The notes: generated by a model not told the origin, from the sequence alone. 64,000 nt of DNA from Deltaproteobacteria bacterium (GCA_016875395.1 VGRF01000003.1:167020-231019), one strand, 5' to 3'. Positions 25,903 through 34,652 are shown, numbered from the stretch's first letter. Numbers and translations: made by a program.

Positions 25903-27167
25903 CGCTCCGGCTCCACCGCCTTCGCAATCGCCCGGAACAGCGAGAACGTCTCCAGCTCGCGCCAGGAGCTGTCGTCGTTCGTTGTGCCGTACGAGCTATT
26001 CGCGGAGAGCTTCACGATCACGACTCGATGCTTCGGGTGGACGTACACGAACTGGTTGTAGACGCCGATCGCGGAGAACTCGCTCTCGCCGCCATCGGGG
26101 ATCCACCACTGGTAGGCGTAGCCGAGCGGGTACGACGGATCGCGGCCGGGCATCACGTGCGGTGCGTCGGGCGTGACCGACGCGCGCACCCACGCCTCGT
26201 CGAGCACGCGCTGGCCGTGCCACATCCCGCCTAGGCGGTAGAGCTCACCGAACTTGGCGTAGTCGCGCGCGGTCACTTGCAAGCCGCCGAACGCCATCTC
26301 CATGCCGCTGTCGTCGGTGATCCAGTAGCCGTCCGCTTCCATGCCGAGCGGCTGCCACAGCTTCCGCTGCGCGTACTCCGCGAGGCTCGTGCCGGTCGCC
26401 GCCCGGAGCAGAGAGCCCAATACCTGCGTGTCCGCAGAGTTGTAGTGGTTCACGGTGCCGGGCTCGTGCGCGCGGGTGAGCGTGGTGGTGAACTCGTTGA
26501 GCGATGCGCCGGACCCGAACACGGCGGCGAAGCGTCCGATGTCGGACTCCGGATCGCTGTAGTCCTCGTTCCACTTCGCGCCCGACGACATCTGCAGGAT
26601 GTCCTTGATGCGCACGCCGTCGTACGCCGAGCCCGCGAGCTCGGTCACGTAGGCCGTCACGGGTTCCTCGATGCTGCGGATCTTCCCTTCCGCGACCGCG
26701 GCGCCGATCAGCGCGGAGACGAAGCTCTTGCCCACCGACATCGACATCCAGTTCACGTCGCGGCCGCCCGTGAGCCAGTAGTTCTCGGCGCGCAGCTTGC
26801 CGTCGTGGACGACGAGCAGCGCCGCGGTGTCCGTCTCTTCGAGGAACTTCGCGGTGTCCTGCGCCGCGCCGCCGTGCTCGAAGCTCGCCGGAATCTCGAG
26901 CGCTTCGCCTTCCGGGAACGGCTTGGCTTCCGCGGGCGCCTCGATGCGGTGACTCGGGAAGACCTTCGCGAGGCGATTGAAGTTCTCGTACTGCTCGGCG
27001 CCGGTGAACAAGCTGGAGACGAACTCCATCCGCTCGTCAGGCTTCTCGACGGCTTGCGGCTCGGCGGCAGGCGCCTCGCTCGCGGGCTCCGGAGCGGGTT
27101 CGCCGCCGCAGGCCGCGAGCAAGCTCGCGAGCAGAAGCGTCTGGCAGAGATGGAGACTTCGGCGCAT
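25899..27167 (-). CDS. Class C beta-lactamase-like serine hydrolase lipoprotein
   Basis: 422 residues. A signal ends with lipobox LLAAC (Cys20), followed by a low-complexity Glu/Pro/Ala linker. The catalytic motif SxxK is Ser144-Val-Gly-Lys147 (SMSVGKSF), and HYNS is the YxN element. Members include esterases, peptidases and 6-aminohexanoate hydrolase; actual beta-lactam hydrolysis is not implied. Likely anchored in the periplasm. It stands alone on its strand. Confidence 0.88.
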   Translation of the reverse strand: MRRSLHLCQTLLLASLLAACGGEPAPEPASEAPAAEPQAVEKPDERMEFVSSLFTGAEQYENFNRLAKVFPSHRIEAPAEAKPFPEGEALEIPASFEHGGAAQDTAKFLEETDTAALLVVHDGKLRAENYWLTGGRDVNWMSMSVGKSFVSALIGAAVAEGKIRSIEEPVTAYVTELAGSAYDGVRIKDILQMSSGAKWNEDYSDPESDIGRFAAVFGSGASLNEFTTTLTRAHEPGTVNHYNSADTQVLGSLLRAATGTSLAEYAQRKLWQPLGMEADGYWITDDSGMEMAFGGLQVTARDYAKFGELYRLGGMWHGQRVLDEAWVRASVTPDAPHVMPGRDPSYPLGYAYQWWIPDGGESEFSAIGVYNQFVYVHPKHRVVIVKLSANSSYGTTNDDSSWRELETFSLFRAIAKAVEPER

Positions 27168-27221
27168 TGCGCACCTCGCTTGTGGGTTCGGCGGGACGAT
27201 GGCAGGGCGCCCCGCGCCGCG

Positions 27222-28361
27222 TCACTCCTTCGGCGGCAGCTTGATCTCGAGCGGCGGGCAGCCCTCGGGCTGCGGCTTTGCCGAGCGCGGCGCGATCTTG
27301 CCGACGAGCTCCAGGTACACGCCGTTCGGGTCGATCGCGTGCACGATGCCGCTCTCGTCGGCGCCGGTGCCCGAGCAGCACGGCGCGATGTCCGAGAGGA
27401 ACGGCACGCCTTGCTTCTTCAGAATCGCGACGGCGCGATCGACGTCGACCGCGAGCAGCGCGATGCGCTGAATGCCGATGCGATTGATCGGCGCGGCGTT
27501 CGCGGGCTCGGCGTCGAAGGGCTCGAGCCACTGCGTGAGGCGCAGCACGTGGCGATCGCCGCGGCCGAGCGCGACGTCGGCGCCGCGCACGCGGAACGGG
27601 CGATCGAGGCCATAGGCGCGCGCCTCTTCGAGCGTGCCCGCGTGCTCGAAGCGTCGCACGTCGGTGTACCCGAACTTCGCGTAGAACGAGAGCGACGCCT
27701 CGATGTCCTTCACGTTGATCGCGACGAACGGCATCGCGACGAGGTGCATCTTCGCCGCGGGGTCGCCGTGCGGCGGCGCCGTCTCGACGAGCTGGAAGAG
27801 CACGCCGTCGGGATCGCGGAAGAACACGAAGCGGTTGCCCGGCACGCCGTAGGGCTCGGACAAGAAGCGCACGCCCTGCGACTTCAGGTGCTCGACGTCG
27901 CTCGCGAGGTGGGTCGTGAGCAGCGCGGAGTACGCGGCGCCGAGGTGGTTCGGCTTCTCGTACGGCGGCCTGCCGTCGAACGGCGTCTTGAACTGCAGCA
28001 GATCGATGCTCGCGGTGTTGAGGCTGCCCGGCAGCGCGATCACCTCGCCCTTCACGAGCTCGTACTGGCACACGTCGAACATGCCGAGCGCGCGCGCCAT
28101 CGCGTGGGTGTTCGTGAGCGGGAAACCGCTCACGCCGGTCGTGTACCCGAGCTGGCGGTAGAACGCGCGCGCGCGATCGAAGTCGGGCGTGTGCGTGGCG
28201 AAGTGGATGCGCGCGACCAGACCGATGTCGTCGTCCGCGAGCGGCCCGAGGTCGAAGACGGGCGGCAGCAGCGCGGGCGGCGGGTCGCTCGGCTGCGCAG
28301 CAGCGAGCGTGGCGGTGAGGAGCACCGAGAGGGCGGACCAAGCGGCGAGCGTCGACTTCAT
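27222..28361 (-). CDS. Exported two-domain VOC family protein
   Basis: 379 residues. A signal peptide (ALSVLLTATLAAAQ) precedes two glyoxalase-like VOC domains (about 50-195 and 210-350), each with the opening IHFATHTPDFDRARAFYRQLGY or AINVKDIEASLSFYAKFGY and a closing FRDPDGVLFQLVE or DPNGVYLELVG. The exported location is unusual for VOC proteins. Start 28361 is preferred, with GGGAGA upstream; a longer frame exists without support. Confidence 0.83.
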   Translation of the reverse strand: MKSTLAAWSALSVLLTATLAAAQPSDPPPALLPPVFDLGPLADDDIGLVARIHFATHTPDFDRARAFYRQLGYTTGVSGFPLTNTHAMARALGMFDVCQYELVKGEVIALPGSLNTASIDLLQFKTPFDGRPPYEKPNHLGAAYSALLTTHLASDVEHLKSQGVRFLSEPYGVPGNRFVFFRDPDGVLFQLVETAPPHGDPAAKMHLVAMPFVAINVKDIEASLSFYAKFGYTDVRRFEHAGTLEEARAYGLDRPFRVRGADVALGRGDRHVLRLTQWLEPFDAEPANAAPINRIGIQRIALLAVDVDRAVAILKKQGVPFLSDIAPCCSGTGADESGIVHAIDPNGVYLELVGKIAPRSAKPQPEGCPPLEIKLPPKE

Positions 28362-28411
28362 GCCATTCTCCCGCGCGGCGCACCGCGCACGAACCCTTCG
28401 GAGACTCACGC

Positions 28412-28768
28412 GATGACTCACGTCCTTGCCGCCGCGCTCGTGCTGAATCTGCTGGTCGAAGCGCTCGCGGCGGCGGGCTTGATCGGTGGCCCTGCCGGCA
28501 TCGGCGCGAGTGCCGGCGCCGATCGCTGGGCGATGCACTACGGCTTCGCGGTGATTGCGATCGCCAGCGCAGCATCTGGCTGTGGCCGCGCCGCCGCGAG
28601 CTGGCGGCGCTCACGCCCGTGCTCGGCATGCTCGTCACCTTCCACGTCGCCGTGCTCAGCTCGCTGCTGATCGCGGCGGACCAGCCCGCGGGCGTCGTGC
28701 TGCATGCGGTCCTCGCGCTGCTGTTCGTGATCTCGTTCGTGCGGCGCGAGAGAATCGCCGCGAGCTGA
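28412..28768 (+). pseudogene. Small membrane protein gene with a frameshift
   Basis: From ATG 28412 the frame encodes a hydrophobic protein (THVLAAALVLNLLVEALAAAGL ...). At about 28565 the correct continuation moves to another frame: SIWLWPRRRELAALTPVLG, then LVTFHVAVLSSLLIAADQ and VLHAVLALLFVISFVRRER, ending TGA 28766-28768. Both halves have membrane-helix composition and together give about 118 residues with roughly four helices. One base appears lost near the GCCAGCGCAGCATC stretch. Either real decay or an assembly error. Confidence 0.6.
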
Positions 28769-28804
28769 TCGCGAGTGTGCGCCGCGGATGCGCACGATGC
28801 AAAA

Positions 28805-28825
28805 TTACCTACCTGCAGTAGATAA
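28805..28825. promoter_or_regulatory. Inverted-repeat operator (TTAYCTAC-N5-GTAGRTAA)
   Basis: An AT-rich 21-base inverted repeat: half-sites TTACCTAC and GTAGATAA around a 5-base spacer, 7 of 8 positions matching. It lies 60 bases upstream of the SDR at 28886, the only strongly AT-rich patch in this stretch. The form suits a dimeric regulator such as TetR or GntR. No regulator gene is next to it. Confidence 0.55.
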
Positions 28826-28885
28826 CTGAATCGCCCCGTCGCGAGCGCGAGCCGGGGCCCCGAACCACTGAGAGCGAGGAACCGC

Positions 28886-29650
28886 ATGGGCCGCGTCGCA
28901 GGAAAAGTCGCCATCGTCACCGGCGGAGCATCCGATCCGGGCATCGGGAAGACCACCGCCCTCGCGCTGGCGCGCGAAGGCGCCTCGTTGGTCGTGACGG
29001 ACGTCGATGCCGCCGGCGCCGAGAAGACCGCGGCCGAGATTCGCGGGATGGGCGGCAAGGCGATCGCGCTCGCGCAGGACGTCACGAACGAAGCGCGCTG
29101 GCGCGAGGTGATCGCCGCGACCGTTTCCAGCTACGGGCGGCTCGACGTGCTCGTGAACAACGCCGGCATCGCCGTGCTGAAGCCGATCTCCGATCTCTCG
29201 CTCGACGACTGGAATCGCCAGATCAGCGTGAACCTCACCTCGGTCTTCCTCGGCTGTAAGTACGCCCTCGCGCAGATGGCGAAGAACGGCGGCGGCTCGA
29301 TCGTGAACCTGTCCTCGGTCGCGGGCCTGATCGGGTTGCCCACCGGCGCGGCGTACGCCGCATCGAAGGGCGGCGTGCGGCTGCTCACCAAGTGCGTCGC
29401 GGTCGAAGGCGGCGCCGCGGGCGTGCGCTGCAACTCCGTTCACCCCGGCTTCATCTGGACGAACATGCAGGCAGCCGCGGTGCAGCAGCTGACCGAGCGC
29501 GGCGCGCAGTCCGGCGCGAGCGCGATTCCGCTCGGGCGCATGGGCAAGCCCGAGGACATCGCGAACTGCATCCTCTTCCTCGCATCCGACGAATCGAGCT
29601 ATGCCACGGGCGCCGAGTTCACGATCGACGCGGGCATGACCGCGATCTGA
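28886..29650 (+). CDS. SDR family NAD(P)-dependent oxidoreductase
   Basis: 254-residue classical SDR. The cofactor motif is TGGASDPGIGK, with two residues inserted before GIG. The NNAG motif is present, and the catalytic Ser-Tyr-Lys is LSSVAG...YAASK. C-terminal ATGAEFTIDAGM is typical. GAGGA precedes the ATG. It opens an operon with the Rieske oxygenase and the GFA-like gene, downstream of the 28805-28825 operator. Likely oxidises or reduces an alcohol/ketone in the pathway fed by the oxygenase. Confidence 0.9.
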   Translation: MGRVAGKVAIVTGGASDPGIGKTTALALAREGASLVVTDVDAAGAEKTAAEIRGMGGKAIALAQDVTNEARWREVIAATVSSYGRLDVLVNNAGIAVLKPISDLSLDDWNRQISVNLTSVFLGCKYALAQMAKNGGGSIVNLSSVAGLIGLPTGAAYAASKGGVRLLTKCVAVEGGAAGVRCNSVHPGFIWTNMQAAAVQQLTERGAQSGASAIPLGRMGKPEDIANCILFLASDESSYATGAEFTIDAGMTAI

Positions 29651-29694
29651 CCCGCGCGCCTTTTCTCGTTCACCCGCAATCGGAAGGAAGCGTC

Positions 29695-31050
29695 ATGAGT
29701 GAGGCACTCCTGAAGCCCGAGCTCGACACCTGGCCGCAGCAGACGACGCGCGGCCATCGCATCCCCGGCAACCGCTACACGTCGGCGGAGTTCTTCCGCG
29801 AAGAGTGGGACAAGATGTGGACGCGGGTGTGGCTCTTGTTAGGGCGCGAGTCCGAGCTGCCCACGCCGGGCAGCTGGCAGATGGAGCCGGTGGGGCCGGA
29901 AGAGATCCTGATGGTTCGCCAGCAGGACGGCTCGGTGAAGGCGTTCTTCAACGTGTGCCAGCACCGCGCGAATCCGCTGGTCGACGCGCCGAAGGGCTTC
30001 ACGCGCCGCTTCGTGTGCAAGTACCACAGCTGGGTGTTCGCGCCGGACGGGCGCCTCACCTTCGCGCCCGACAAGGAGGACTTCGCCGAGGGCAACCCGT
30101 GCGGGAAGGTCTCGCTGAAGGAGCTGCGCTGCGAAACGTTCGCGGGCTTCGTGTGGGTGAACATGGATCCGGACTGCGCCCCGCTGAAGCGATTCCTCGG
30201 CCCGATCTGGGATGCGTGGAGCGCGCTCGATCTCGACAAGTGGCGGCGCGTGCAGGCCAAGTCGGCGTGGCTGCCGTGCAACTGGAAGGTCGTGCTCGAC
30301 AACTTCAACGAGTCGTATCACGTGCCGACCGTGCACATGGCCGCGACGCCGGAAACGGATCGCACGCGGGTGCGCGGCAACATCAACACTTATTACAAAG
30401 AGACGAAGTTCGACCTGTCTGACGAAGGCCACAACCGCATGGTGATGCAGGGCGGCTACGGCGTCGGGCAAACGGACGACGACGGCAACATCGTGGAGCC
30501 GCTCGCCTCCCAGCTGCGCGCGTGGGACATCGATCCCGCGCTGTTCAAGGGCAACCCCGAGGCGACGCGCGGCGCGCTGCAGAAGGCGAAGCGCCAGCTC
30601 GGCCCGGCGCGCGGCTTCTCGCACTACGCGAAGGTGCCCGACCAGCAGCTCACCGACGCGTTCCACTACACGCTGTTTCCGAACTTCGCGGTCTCGGTGT
30701 GGAGCGACGGCTTCCACTTCCTGCGCGCGCGGCCGCACTACAAAGACCCGGAGCAGTGCCTGTTCGACAACTGGTGGTACTCGAGCCCCGCTTCGCTCGA
30801 CGCGGGCGTCGGCGGCGCGCACCGCACGAGCAACGCGAGCGTCGAGGAAGTGCCGGTGACTTGGGTCGACACGAGCAAGGAGTCGATCGGTCCCGCGATC
30901 GAGGACGACGTGCGCGTGTTCGTGACTCAGCAGCGCGGCTTCCGCTCGCGCGGCTTCGAGGGTGTCTACCTCTCGACGCAAGAGACGCGCGTGCGCCGCT
31001 ACCACGAGCTGATCGACGACTACATCGCGGGCCGCCTGCCACGAAAGTGA
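29695..31050 (+). CDS. Rieske oxygenase alpha subunit (third, divergent type)
   Basis: 451 residues. Rieske ligands are Cys88/His90 (CQHRAN) and Cys108/His111 (CKYHSW). The mononuclear iron site is NESYHVPTVH, with Glu206, His209 and His214. The sequence is of a different subfamily from the pair at 9758 and 20886 (QHRAN and CKYHSWVFAPDG are typical of single-component-partnered hydroxylases and choline/carnitine-type oxygenases). GGAAGGAAG precedes the ATG. Its stop overlaps the next gene (GTGA). Confidence 0.9.
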   Translation: MSEALLKPELDTWPQQTTRGHRIPGNRYTSAEFFREEWDKMWTRVWLLLGRESELPTPGSWQMEPVGPEEILMVRQQDGSVKAFFNVCQHRANPLVDAPKGFTRRFVCKYHSWVFAPDGRLTFAPDKEDFAEGNPCGKVSLKELRCETFAGFVWVNMDPDCAPLKRFLGPIWDAWSALDLDKWRRVQAKSAWLPCNWKVVLDNFNESYHVPTVHMAATPETDRTRVRGNINTYYKETKFDLSDEGHNRMVMQGGYGVGQTDDDGNIVEPLASQLRAWDIDPALFKGNPEATRGALQKAKRQLGPARGFSHYAKVPDQQLTDAFHYTLFPNFAVSVWSDGFHFLRARPHYKDPEQCLFDNWWYSSPASLDAGVGGAHRTSNASVEEVPVTWVDTSKESIGPAIEDDVRVFVTQQRGFRSRGFEGVYLSTQETRVRRYHELIDDYIAGRLPRK

Positions 31051-31643
31051 GCCTCGCGCTGCGCTGCCGCTGCGGCGAAGTCGCGCTCGCGCTGGCCGAG
31101 CCGCAGCGCGCGGTGCGCGGCGCTTGTTATTGCCGCGACTGCCGCGCGTACACGTACTTCCTCGGCCGCGACGCCGAGCTGCGCGACGCCTGGGGCGGCA
31201 CCGAGATCGTCGCGGTGCTGCCGAGCCGCCTGCAGATCGAGCGCGGGCGCGAGCGCATCGCGTGCATGTCTCTCTCGGAGACCGGGGTGCTGCGCTGGTA
31301 CGCGCGCTGCTGCCGCTCGCCGCTCGGCAACACGCCGCGCGACGGCGCCGTGCCGCACGTGGGGCTGATCCCGACGTGCCTGCTGGGTTCGAGCGACGAG
31401 ATCGCGGCGGCGTTCGGACCGATTCGCATGCGCGTGTTCCGCGCGAGCGCGCGCGGCGACGCGCCGAAGCTCGGCGCAAGCGCGCTGCTCGCGGGCGCGC
31501 GGTATCTGCGCGAGACGCTGGTGGCGCGGGCGAGCGGCGCGCGCGTGAACCCGTTCTTCGCGAGCGATCTCGTGACGCCGATCGCGGCGCCGAGCGTGCT
31601 GTCGGCGGAGGAGCGGGCGCGCTGGGCGTTGGCGGCGGAGTAG
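31047..31643 (+). CDS. GFA-like zinc-binding protein
   Basis: 198 residues. Cysteine pairs suggest a glutathione-dependent formaldehyde-activating (GFA)/CENP-V-like zinc fold: CRCGEV, then CYCRDCRAY, and CCRSPLGNT in place of the usual GRCG. GTG start overlaps the upstream oxygenase stop. It may handle a small aldehyde or thiol adduct, but only the cysteine pattern is known; function unassigned. Confidence 0.65.
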   Translation: MSLALRCRCGEVALALAEPQRAVRGACYCRDCRAYTYFLGRDAELRDAWGGTEIVAVLPSRLQIERGRERIACMSLSETGVLRWYARCCRSPLGNTPRDGAVPHVGLIPTCLLGSSDEIAAAFGPIRMRVFRASARGDAPKLGASALLAGARYLRETLVARASGARVNPFFASDLVTPIAAPSVLSAEERARWALAAE

Positions 31644-31671
31644 ACGACCTCGGGACCCGTGATGCGTCTGG

Positions 31672-32040
31672 CTATCGACTCGGTGTCTGACCAGCATCGA
31701 GCTCGTCGAACACCTGCTTCGCGATGCGGAGCGCCGCATTCGCACGAGGAACGCCCGCGTAGATCGCGGCGTGCCGCAGCACCTCCGCAACCTCGAGCCG
31801 GCTGAGCCCACTCTGGTTCAGCGCACGCCGAACGTGCGCCGCGAGCTCGGTCTCGATGCCGAGCGCCGTGAGCACACCGAGCGTCACGGCGCTGCGCAGA
31901 CCCTGCGGGATGTCACTGCGCAGCCACGCGGTGGGCATGCCGTCGATGAGCGAGTCGAGGTGGAGGTCGCGCACCTCCGCCGGAAAGGGTCCGATGACGA
32001 CCTCCAGCTGCCTGCGAACGGACTCGCGATCACTCGACAT
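31672..32040 (-). CDS. Carboxymuconolactone decarboxylase (CMD) family protein
   Basis: 122 residues of the AhpD/CMD-like helical fold: LRSAVTLGVLTALGIETELAAHVRRAL and LEVAEVLRHAAIYAGVPRANAA. It lacks the CxxC of AhpD, so it fits gamma-carboxymuconolactone decarboxylase-type members or binding proteins. Start 32040 follows GGAGG; longer frame unsupported. Stands alone. Confidence 0.72.
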   Translation of the reverse strand: MSSDRESVRRQLEVVIGPFPAEVRDLHLDSLIDGMPTAWLRSDIPQGLRSAVTLGVLTALGIETELAAHVRRALNQSGLSRLEVAEVLRHAAIYAGVPRANAALRIAKQVFDELDAGQTPSR

Positions 32041-32216
32041 GGGACCTCCAGACAGATCAGTGCGTCCAGCGGAGCCTGTTGTGCGGCCCCAGGAGACTGC
32101 GGCGCGGAACGCTACACCGGCGCTCGTTCGCATGTTGAAGTCGCAGCGGGACAACGGCTCGGCTACAGCGCCGCAGCAAGGCTCCCGCGTTCGAGGCGAC
32201 AGCATGGAGGACTCCG

Positions 32217-32963
32217 ATGCGAGTCACGCGAGAAGACGAGAACGGCATCGCGACGCTGACGCTCAACCGTCCCGACAAGCTCAACGCGATCGACATCCCG
32301 CTGATGGCCGAGCTGCGGGCGCACGTGGATGCGCTGGCGAGCGACGCATCCGTGGGATGCGTCGTGCTCACGGGCGCGGGGCGTTCGTTCTGCGCGGGGC
32401 ACGATCTCGAGTCGATCGCGACGGGCGAGAAGCCGCCGACGCGGCACTTCGAGTCGGAGACGATCGACGCGATCGAGGCGCTGCCGATGCCGACGATCGC
32501 GAAGATTCGCGGCCACTGTTTCACGGGCGGCCTCGAGCTCGCGCTCGCGTGCGACCTGCTCGTGGCGGCCGACGACGCGCGGCTCGGCGACACGCACGGG
32601 TAGTGGGGGCTCGTGCCGGCGTGGGGCATGTCGGTGCGCCTGCCCGAGCGCGTCGGCCGCTCGCGCGCGAAGGAGCTGATGTTCACGAGCCGCCGCATCG
32701 ACGGGCGCGAAGCCGCCGCGATCCGGCTCGTGGACCGCGCGGTGCCCGCCGCCGAGCTCGACGCGGTGGTCGCGTCTCTCGCCGCCGAGATCGCCGCGAA
32801 CTCGTGGGGCACGAATCGCATCGACAAGGCGCTGATCGCGAGCCACTCCGGACGCTCGCGCACGGATGCGCTGCTGATCGAGCGCAACACGCCGTTCGGC
32901 GTGCCGGAGGACATGGCCGAGCGCATGTCCGCGAGCCGCAGGCGGGACAAGAAGACGCGCTGA
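32217..32963 (+). pseudogene. Enoyl-CoA hydratase/isomerase gene interrupted by TAG
   Basis: A crotonase-fold gene of about 248 codons. VVLTGAGRSFCAGHDLESI and IAKIRGHCFTGGLELALACDLLVAA are classic. The reading frame is stopped by TAG at 32601-32603 within DTHG-stop-WGLVPAWGMSVRLPERVG, where family members have one more residue. The frame continues cleanly to TGA 32961-32963. GGAGG precedes ATG 32217. The stop removes the C-terminal half, so it is probably inactive unless read through or an assembly error. Confidence 0.85.
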
Positions 32964-32977
32964 GGCGCGCGAAATCG

Positions 32978-33053
32978 TGGCGCCCCGGGGAGGACTCGAA
33001 CCTCCGACCACCTGCTTAGAAGGCAGGCGCTCTATCCCCTGAGCTACCGGGGC
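32978..33053 (-). tRNA. tRNA-Arg (TCT)
   Basis: Cloverleaf on the minus strand: 7-bp acceptor GCCCCGG/CCGGGGC, D-stem GCTC/GAGC, anticodon stem CCTGC/GCAGG around CTTCTAA (anticodon TCT, Arg), T-stem GGAGG/CCTCC with TTCGAGT. Discriminator G and encoded CCA. Confidence 0.95.
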
Positions 33054-33087
33054 GCGCGCCGTATCTATAGCCGCCGCGCGTCGGTGC

Positions 33088-33504
33088 TCAGGCGATCAGC
33101 TCCACGTCCGCGATCAGGCCGCGCGCGCAGCTCGCGAGCCGCACGTCGGCGGTCACGAGCGCGGCCTCGTTTTCGATCGCGGCCGCGAGGTAGATGCAGT
33201 CGTAGACGACCGCGTCGAGGCGCAACGCGAGATCGAGTGCACGCTGCGCGAGAGGCGCAGAGCGGACGAGCCGCGGCGCATCGATCTCGAACGCGTCGAG
33301 AATCGCCTGCGCATGTGCGGGGTCGCACTCGTCTCGCCGAGCCTTCTTCCACAACACGTTGGCGATCTCGAGCAGGATCAAGTCGGGCGCGATGAGCTCA
33401 CGCGCGCCACGCAGCGAGTCGGCGAGGATGCTCGTCGCCTCCCTGGCGCCTCGCTCCGGCAGGTACCACTTCAGCGCGACACTCGCGTCGACCACCGTTC
33501 TCAT
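33088..33504 (-). CDS. PIN-domain toxin (VapC/FitB-like ribonuclease)
   Basis: 138 residues of the PIN fold. Acidic residues expected to hold Mg2+ are in VVDAS (Asp6), LLEIANVLWK, DAVVYDCIYLAAA and LVTADVRL. These toxins cleave RNA, often tRNA. It overlaps the antitoxin gene by 4 bases (ATGA), antitoxin first. Confidence 0.88.
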   Translation of the reverse strand: MRTVVDASVALKWYLPERGAREATSILADSLRGARELIAPDLILLEIANVLWKKARRDECDPAHAQAILDAFEIDAPRLVRSAPLAQRALDLALRLDAVVYDCIYLAAAIENEAALVTADVRLASCARGLIADVELIA

Positions 33505-33752
33505 CGCCGCCGATCCTGGCGAACGAGTTTCTCGGATGGCGTGCCGGGGCCGTACTTCTTGCGGATCGCCTCACGCAGCGCCTCGACGCGCGGACGCTGC
33601 GCCCGCATGCGTTGACGCCGCTCCTCCGCACTCGCCTCCCGGCGCAAGATCTCGCAGATCAGCGCGTTCAGACTGCGGTGCTCAGCCTTGGCGCGAGCGC
33701 GCAGCTTCTCGACGACATCGGGTTCCAGGTTTCTGAGGGTCATCGCAGACAT
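33501..33752 (-). CDS. FitA/VapB-like ribbon-helix-helix antitoxin
   Basis: 83 residues. N-terminal MTLRNLEPDVVEKLRARAKAEHRSLNA is a ribbon-helix-helix (Arc/FitA-like) DNA-binding region, followed by a charged helical tail that would wrap the toxin. Start 33752 with upstream GGTCCCTTGGG; a start at 33743 is also possible. Such antitoxins repress their own operon. Confidence 0.82.
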   Translation of the reverse strand: MSAMTLRNLEPDVVEKLRARAKAEHRSLNALICEILRREASAEERRQRMRAQRPRVEALREAIRKKYGPGTPSEKLVRQDRRR

Positions 33753-33851
33753 CCCAAGGGACCTCGGGGTGTGATGGCGGAGTGATACCAACAGCGACAT
33801 CGCGCCGCTGTCAACGCGCGTTCACACGCCCCGCCACCTCGAGCCCCGCCC

Positions 33852-34057
33852 CTGACGAACCGCCTCCTGCTCTGGGGAGTCGCCGCACTCGCCGCGTTCC
33901 TCATGCACCTCCCCTTGCCGATCGGCGCCGCGATGGACTCGGCGCGGCCCGGTATGGAGCCGCACAGCGCGATCACGACCTCACGCTCGGAATGGAGGCG
34001 GCGGTGACGCTGTGGCGCACGTGCTTCCCGGCGAAGCGCGTGGCGCCTCTGGCCTGA
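33852..34057 (+). pseudogene. Possible small membrane protein remnant with a frameshift
   Basis: The 380-base stretch between the toxin module and tRNA-His has no intact gene. From 33852 one frame reads TNRLLLWGVAALAAFLMHLPLPIGAAMDSARPGMEP, membrane-like, to TGA 34005-34007. Near 33972 another frame continues DLTLGMEAAVTLWRTCF to TGA 34055-34057. One lost base would join them. No good start codon is visible (CTG only). Confidence 0.3.
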
Positions 34058-34131
34058 ACCCGCACCGCGCGCCCTCGGGGCGCCGCGCTCGCGCATCCGG
34101 AGCCGCTCGCCTAGCTTGCTCCGCCTTCCGC

Positions 34132-34209
34132 GGTGGGTGTAGCTCAGCTGGTTAGAGCGCCAGATTGTGACTCTGGAGGTCGCGGGTTCGATCCCCGTCA
34201 CTCACCCCA
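34132..34209 (+). tRNA. tRNA-His (GTG)
   Basis: Acceptor GTGGGTG with the extra 5' G (-1) that is characteristic of tRNA-His, pairing to C73; anticodon stem CCAGA/TCTGG around TTGTGAC (anticodon GTG); T-loop TTCGATC; CCA encoded at 34207-34209. Confidence 0.95.
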
Positions 34210-34242
34210 CGGTTCTCCTCGCGGCCGCGCGCCCGCGGCCGC

Positions 34243-34251
34243 CCCTAACAA
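34243..34251 (-). repeat. Dispersed nonamer TTGTTAGGG, intergenic copy
   Basis: Minus-strand copy in the leader between tRNA-His and the VOC gene, next to the AGGAG ribosome site at about 34252-34257. Not protein-coding. Confidence 0.6.
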
Positions 34252-34263
34252 CCAGGAGCCCCC

Positions 34264-34632
34264 ATGATCGGTTACGTCACGCTCGGCACGAACGACCTCG
34301 CCCGCGCCTCCCGCTTCTACGACGAGCTGCTCGGCATCGTCGGCGCGAAGCGCCTGATGGACTTCGGCACGTTCATCATGTGGGGCAGCTCGATGGACCA
34401 GGCCGGCCTCGCGATCACGGCGCCGTACGACAAGAACAAGGCCACGGTCGGCAATGGCGTGATGGCCGCGATCCGCGTCGACAGCAAGGCGAAGGTGGAC
34501 GCGATCTACAAGAAGGCGCTCGAGCTCGGCGGCAAGGACGAAGGCCCCGCCGGCCCGCGCGGCGACGGCTTCTACGCCGGCTACTTCCGAGATCTGGACG
34601 GGAACAAGCTGAACGCGTTCTTCATGGGCTGA
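34264..34632 (+). CDS. VOC family (glyoxalase-like) protein
   Basis: 122 residues, a single VOC domain: IGYVTLGTNDLARASRFYDELL at the N-terminus and GYFRDLDGNKLNAFFMG at the C-terminus. AGGAG upstream. It stands between tRNA-His and the ASCH-wHTH gene, with a bidirectional terminator after it. Confidence 0.87.
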   Translation: MIGYVTLGTNDLARASRFYDELLGIVGAKRLMDFGTFIMWGSSMDQAGLAITAPYDKNKATVGNGVMAAIRVDSKAKVDAIYKKALELGGKDEGPAGPRGDGFYAGYFRDLDGNKLNAFFMG

Positions 34633-34652
34633 CGCCAGCGTCGCACTCGAGG

